The position numbers and the translations under genes are program-made. Of a DNA stretch of 64,000 bases, positions 59,806 to 64,000 are shown one piece after another. Source of the stretch: Heliocidaris erythrogramma (Eukaryota > Echinodermata > Echinoidea > Camarodonta > Echinometridae); assembly GCA_025617745.1 (NCBI GenBank), contig CM046861.1:13292516-13356515 (forward strand). The letters are read 5' to 3'. The first letter of the stretch is position 1, and each line of letters starts with the position of its first letter. The notes under the pieces are model-generated. The model worked only from the letters and a program-made list of their open reading frames with translations, was not told the origin of the DNA and searched no databases.

Positions 59806-60122
59806 CTGAATTATTTTGGACATTCTTCGGCTGGATCTGGAATCTTCTTTTGCCAGTTGGACAACATACCGTTTGGATTCAATATTTGTGGATTAGCAGC
59901 CAGCTTACTCTACACTTCAGGAACATTCTGGACTAATAGGAATTTCCCAGCTGAGAAATTGTAAGTCTTTACCAGTTTAAGTACATGTAGTGTATTTGTA
60001 ACTAGAATCTGTAATTCTGTTATATCTGATGTTGGTAAATATTTAAATTAAACCATAAATCATCTAAAGTTAATATCTTTTGTTTGATTCTTATCTTTTG
60101 TGGATTTTGGATCATAACAAAC

Positions 60123-60140
60123 TGGGGGCTTGTCCGGGAA
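60123..60140 (+). other. Primer binding site, tRNA-Pro-like
   Basis: TGGGGGCTTGTCCGGGAA differs at two of 18 positions from the canonical complement of the 3' end of tRNA-Pro (TGGGGGCTCGTCCGGGAT). It follows the LTR end with a 3-base spacer, as expected for minus-strand DNA priming. Confidence 0.8.
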
Positions 60141-60269
60141 ACGTAGCCAAATATAACAAGTCAAAAACAACAAAATTTAGAGAGAATTTTGGGAAATCTC
60201 TGGAAACTTCTGGAATACATATTGCAGATAAGTTCTTAAATTCTGTAATTGTTTGTTACATGCTTCATC

Positions 60270-63200
60270 ATGACTACAATAGATGTTGAAGTGTTTGTTA
60301 AGAGGACAGATTTGTCCCTTGGTCAGTTGAAGTCACTCAGAAAAGATGACTTGAGAGCTGTTTGTCAGCATTTGGGAGTAGTTCTTACCCCTGGGTTAAA
60401 GAAGGCAGAGATAATTGATCTGCTAGCTAGTCACATGAAGCTCAGTAAAGAAAGTGAGGTTCCTTCTAATGTTTCGAGTGATGTTCAACTCCAATTAGCA
60501 AAACTTGAGATGGAAAAAGAGAGAATGAAATTAGAATTTGAGAGAGAAGAAAAACAAAAACAAAGAGAAATGGAAATGGAAGAAAAACAAAAACAAAGAG
60601 AAATGGAGATGGAAAGAGAAAGAGAAGAAAGGGAGTACCAGTTGAAATTGAGAGAAATGGAGTTAGCACATGCAAATACTAACTCTACCAAAGAGAAATC
60701 TCCCCAAGGTTTTGATGTAGCGAAGAACATTCGCCTTGTGCCAAAATTTGATGAAGAGGGAGTTGATGCATATTTTGTATCATTTGAAAAAGTGGCCAAG
60801 AGGTTGGAATGGCCTCAGAAATACTGGACTCTGCTTCTTCAAAGCGTTTTTGTGGGAAAGGCTGCAAAAGTCTACTCATCTCTCTCTGAAGAACAATCAT
60901 GTGACTATGCTACAGTGAAGAATACTATTCTTAATGCATATGAGTTGGTACCAGAAGCATACAGACGTAAATTTAGAAATATGCAAAGACAATCAGGCCA
61001 GACCTATGTTGAGTTTGCTAGGGAACAAGAAATGATGTTTGACAAGTGGTACAGATCATTGAAAGTTGACGAAGATTTCGCCCATCTGAGAGAAGTTGTC
61101 CTCCTAGAGGAATTCAAAAAGAGTGTTCCTTTTGGCGTTAAGTCTCACCTAGATGACCAAAGAATTACTCAATTGAGTAAGGCAGCTGTGGTAGCTGATG
61201 AATTTGAGGTCACACACAGAGGTAGTGGGGATAGGCTTCCTTTCAAAAACTTTCAGAATAAGAAGGGAAAAGGGGCATTTGAATCCCACAAGAAATTTGG
61301 TGAGGGAAAAACTGCTAGCAAGGAGAATGACACTGACAAGTCTCAGGCAGATAGAGGCGCGAAATCAAATGAAAGATCTGTTAGTCAAAGTTCCAAAGTT
61401 TGTTTTCATTGTAATAAGCCAGGACATTTGAAAAAGTCCTGTTGGGAATTGATTGGGAAACCAACTAAAAGTAAGAAAGATGTGGGTTTGGTCAAGCAAA
61501 CAAGTGCTTCACCCAAGAAGTCTGTCCAATTGGAATCAGTCCAAGATGTTGAGAGTGTTTCTCTAGTATTTGCCGATAAGGTCAAGAAGGTTGATGAGAG
61601 CTTTAGAAGCTTTTTGCATGATGGTGAGGTATCCCCCTGTTCGACTGGTGCTGTAGGTAAGCCAGTGGTTATCCTTCGAGATACAGGGGCTGCTCAGTCC
61701 CTGATGATGTCAGGGCATTTGACTCTCCCACCAGAGAGTTCAGAGAATGCCAAAGTTTTGGTTCGAGGCATTGGTCCGGATTATGTGTCGGTTCCTTTGC
61801 ATAAGGTCGACTTAAAGTGTGACCTAGTTAGTGGTCCTGTAACTGTTGGTGTCGTACCGGAATTACCCGTGGACGGGGTTGACTTTTTGTTGGGTAACGA
61901 CTTGGCTGGAGAGAAAGTTGTTGCATCTCCAGTGGTTTCAGAGAAGCCGGTTGAGGTAGCTGAAACTGAACGGTTGCAGGAGGATTTTCCTGGAATTTTC
62001 CCGGATTTTGTTGTTACTAGGTCTCAGGCTCGTAGGGCTGAACAGGATGATGCGGATTCTATGGATGTGGAGGAGAGTACTGATGTCTGGTTAGCTGAAA
62101 CCTTTTTCAAGGATTTGGATGGGGATAATGTTGAAGGCTCTGTTGCAGACAATGATGGGTTGTTTAGCAAATCTTCCCTTGTACAGGCACAACAGGCGGA
62201 CCCAGAATTGAAAGGCTTGTCACAGACGGCATGTTCTGAGGCTGAGGCTGATAAGGTTCCTGAGTGCTATTATGTCAAAGGTGACATATTGATGAGGAAG
62301 TGGAGACCTCCCCGGAGACCAGCTAATGAAGAGTGGTGTGTAGTTCACCAAGTTGTTGTTCCTCCCTGTTACCGCATAGAGATTCTGAGGATGGCTCACG
62401 AGTTGCCTATGGCAGGTCATTTAGGTATTCGGAAGACAGAGGATAGGGTCATGAGGCACTTCTATTGGCCGAAGATGCACAAGGATGTTGTGCAGTTCTG
62501 TAAGACATGTCATACATGTCAGGTTGTTGGGAAGGCACAGCCTTCTATCAAGCCGGCTCCCTTGATACCGATACCTGCATTTGATGAACCATTTACTAGG
62601 GTTCTTGTTGACTGTGTTGGACCCTTACCCAGAACTAGGTCGGGTCACAAGTATCTTCTTACGATTATGGATTTGTCTACACGTTTTCCAGAGGCAATAC
62701 CGTTGAGAAGTATCACTGCAAAGACAGTAGTACAGGCGCTAGTGCAGTTTTTCACTAGGTATGGTTTGCCCAAGGAAGTTCAGTCAGACCAAGGATCGAA
62801 TTTCATGTCAGGAGTGTTTCAGCAAGTGATGCATGAGTTAGGGATAAAGCAGATCAAGTCATCCGCTTATCATCCACAGTCCCAAGGTGCATTAGAACGC
62901 TATCACCAGACCCTGAAGACCATGCTTAGGGCTTATGGTGAAGAGTATCCTGATGACTGGGATAAAGGTATCCCATTCTTGCTGTTCGCGACCAGGGATT
63001 CCCCAAATGAGTCGACAGGTTTCAGTCCATTTGAGCTGGTCTATGGTCACGAGGTTAGGGGTCCCCTTAAGCTGATCAAAGAAAAGTTCATGGGTCAGAA
63101 TGATGAGGTAAACCTTCTTGACTATGTGTCAAAGTTTCGAGAAAGGCTCTCAAAGGCTTGTGAGGTAGCCAAAGAACACTTGAAAGTGTCGCAAGCTAAA

Positions 63201-64000
63201 ATGAAAACACAGGCAGACAAGAAGGCAAAAGAGCGCAACTTCAAGCCTGGAGATAGGGTGTTAGTGTTGTTGCCTTTGCTAGGTGAGCCCTTGAAAGCTA
63301 GGTTCAGTGGTCCCTACACTGTCAAAAAGAAACTGAATGATGTCGACTATGTGATCAGTACCCCTGACAGAAGAAAGAGTCAAAGAGTATGTCATGTAAA
63401 CATGCTGAAAGAATACTTTGAACGTGAGGCTAATCAGCCAGTAGGTGTAGCACATGTTGTAAAAGAAGAGAAGCTAGAAGATGTAAATGAAGGCAATGTA
63501 GAGACAGAGAGTGAATTGTCTCACACAGATGTGTCTACAAATGAACCATGTGGAGTGAAATTGTCTAACTCAGAAATGTTAGAAAATTTGGATGATGCAC
63601 TGAAGCATCTCTCTGATGAACAGAGAATTGACATATCTGGCTTGTTGAAAGATTATAAGCATGTGTGTAAAGATAGACCAGGTCGTACTGCCTTGACTGT
63701 ACATGATGTAGATGTAGGTGATGTAAAACCTATCAAACAACATCCATATAGACTTAATCCAAGCAAGTTGGAAAAAGTGAATGAGGAAATCCAGTTCATG
63801 TTAGATAATGACATAATTGAACCAAGTCAGAGTAGTTGGAGTTCCCCTATTGTAATGGTCCCAAAGCCGGATGGCTCTCAGAGATTTTGTATAGATTACC
63901 GCAAGGTAAATACAGTCACTAAGACCGACTCATATCCAATTCCTAGGTTGGAAGATTGTATCGATAGGGTTGGGAACTCTGCCTTTGTCACTAAGATAGA
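60270..64000 (+). CDS. Gag-Pol of Gmr1-like Ty3/gypsy element (3' cut by window)
   Basis: One open frame from ATG 60270 to the window end, 1243 codons without a stop. Order: SAP-like segment (about 20-57, LRKDDLRAVCQHLG); Glu/Lys/Met coiled coil (73-137); SCAN-like capsid (about 226-314, VPEAYRRKF, VLLEEFKKSVP); CCHC knuckle (C378, C381, H386, C391); aspartic protease (RDTGAAQS, D471); integrase H2C2 (H710, H717, C747, C750) and core D781, D840, E876 with exact 35-residue D-E spacing; GPY motif near 1014; then reverse transcriptase from about 1154 (PYRLNP, FCIDYRKVN). Integrase before RT is a Ty1/copia-like order, yet the RT and GPY motifs are Ty3/gypsy: the Gmr1 arrangement known in deuterostomes. 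The RT catalytic motif and RNase H lie beyond the window. The frame looks intact, so the element may be young. Confidence 0.9.
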   Translation, partial: MTTIDVEVFVKRTDLSLGQLKSLRKDDLRAVCQHLGVVLTPGLKKAEIIDLLASHMKLSKESEVPSNVSSDVQLQLAKLEMEKERMKLEFEREEKQKQREMEMEEKQKQREMEMEREREEREYQLKLREMELAHANTNSTKEKSPQGFDVAKNIRLVPKFDEEGVDAYFVSFEKVAKRLEWPQKYWTLLLQSVFVGKAAKVYSSLSEEQSCDYATVKNTILNAYELVPEAYRRKFRNMQRQSGQTYVEFAREQEMMFDKWYRSLKVDEDFAHLREVVLLEEFKKSVPFGVKSHLDDQRITQLSKAAVVADEFEVTHRGSGDRLPFKNFQNKKGKGAFESHKKFGEGKTASKENDTDKSQADRGAKSNERSVSQSSKVCFHCNKPGHLKKSCWELIGKPTKSKKDVGLVKQTSASPKKSVQLESVQDVESVSLVFADKVKKVDESFRSFLHDGEVSPCSTGAVGKPVVILRDTGAAQSLMMSGHLTLPPESSENAKVLVRGIGPDYVSVPLHKVDLKCDLVSGPVTVGVVPELPVDGVDFLLGNDLAGEKVVASPVVSEKPVEVAETERLQEDFPGIFPDFVVTRSQARRAEQDDADSMDVEESTDVWLAETFFKDLDGDNVEGSVADNDGLFSKSSLVQAQQADPELKGLSQTACSEAEADKVPECYYVKGDILMRKWRPPRRPANEEWCVVHQVVVPPCYRIEILRMAHELPMAGHLGIRKTEDRVMRHFYWPKMHKDVVQFCKTCHTCQVVGKAQPSIKPAPLIPIPAFDEPFTRVLVDCVGPLPRTRSGHKYLLTIMDLSTRFPEAIPLRSITAKTVVQALVQFFTRYGLPKEVQSDQGSNFMSGVFQQVMHELGIKQIKSSAYHPQSQGALERYHQTLKTMLRAYGEEYPDDWDKGIPFLLFATRDSPNESTGFSPFELVYGHEVRGPLKLIKEKFMGQNDEVNLLDYVSKFRERLSKACEVAKEHLKVSQAKMKTQADKKAKERNFKPGDRVLVLLPLLGEPLKARFSGPYTVKKKLNDVDYVISTPDRRKSQRVCHVNMLKEYFEREANQPVGVAHVVKEEKLEDVNEGNVETESELSHTDVSTNEPCGVKLSNSEMLENLDDALKHLSDEQRIDISGLLKDYKHVCKDRPGRTALTVHDVDVGDVKPIKQHPYRLNPSKLEKVNEEIQFMLDNDIIEPSQSSWSSPIVMVPKPDGSQRFCIDYRKVNTVTKTDSYPIPRLEDCIDRVGNSAFVTKI

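Larger units (their letters stand above)
59078..60119 (+). mobile_element. 5' LTR of a Gmr1-type Ty3/gypsy retrotransposon
   Basis: It starts TGTCATATAATTAAGG directly at the break in the THAP element and ends ATCATAACA, three bases before the primer site: TG...CA ends, 1042 bp. It holds a TATA box (59503-59510), a possible ATTAAA signal (about 60047) and the GAC-ATC repeat at 59605-59805. The 3' LTR lies outside the window, so the ends are inferred from the homology break and the primer site. The GCCGT before it (59073-59077) is the predicted target duplication. Confidence 0.8.

Noticed and set aside
59614..59964. Hydrophobic repeat protein of 116 residues in the LTR
   Set aside because: A 6-bp-based repeat keeps several frames open on both strands, so an open frame is expected by chance. 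Kept only as a repeat with a finding.

Overview
The window looks like chromosomal DNA of a marine invertebrate deuterostome, most likely an echinoderm such as a sea urchin. The clues are intron-rich animal genes (GT-AG introns, phases that join without a break), AT-rich intergenic DNA full of ACATGTACATG-type runs and long homopolymer G/C runs, tRNA-headed SINEs, many fold-back elements, TTAGGG-type repeats, and an LTR retrotransposon with the integrase-before-reverse-transcriptase order described for deuterostome Gmr1 elements. The species assignment is inference.

Three host genes can be assembled. (1) 3304-10557 (+): the last two coding exons of a TLC-domain membrane protein of the TLCD1/TLCD2 type; the 5' part is not found. 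(2) 26458-44071 (+): a complete 15-exon LRRC43 gene (leucine-rich repeat containing 43); the exons sum to 2097 nt, exactly 699 codons with the stop. (3) 48292-56848 (-): seven coding exons of a tectonic-family gene closest to TCTN2, a ciliary transition-zone protein; only the N-terminal signal-peptide exon is not seen. LRRC43 and TCTN2 converge tail to tail about 4.2 kb apart. Both are cilium-linked genes and, from memory, both lie in human 12q24.31.

Most of the rest is mobile DNA. At least ten elements in about eight families are flanked by TTAA (for example 532-1410, 23490-24393, 28268-28668, 29032-29384, 40124-40568, 45036-46051, 49972-51420). Two related THAP-domain elements (18637-20368 and 57926-59077) carry the same pair of hairpin insertions, each bounded by the 9-bp repeat CTTCACCC(G/A). 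The second THAP element is cut by a Gmr1-type Ty3/gypsy retrotransposon: LTR 59078-60119, tRNA-Pro-like primer site, and one open frame from 60270 to the window edge encoding a SAP-like segment, SCAN-like capsid, CCHC knuckle, protease, DD35E integrase and the start of reverse transcriptase. This large frame has no stop before the window ends.

The most interesting structural signals are three decayed duplicates of LRRC43 exons in or next to the gene's own introns (one inverted and joined to a TTAA element), a telomere-type array enclosed by inverted repeats in LRRC43 intron 1, a mucin-like Thr/Ser-rich insert in the tectonic protein, and a repeat carrying three clusters of AGGTCA nuclear-receptor half-sites. 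No bacterial features, CRISPR arrays or rRNA genes were seen.
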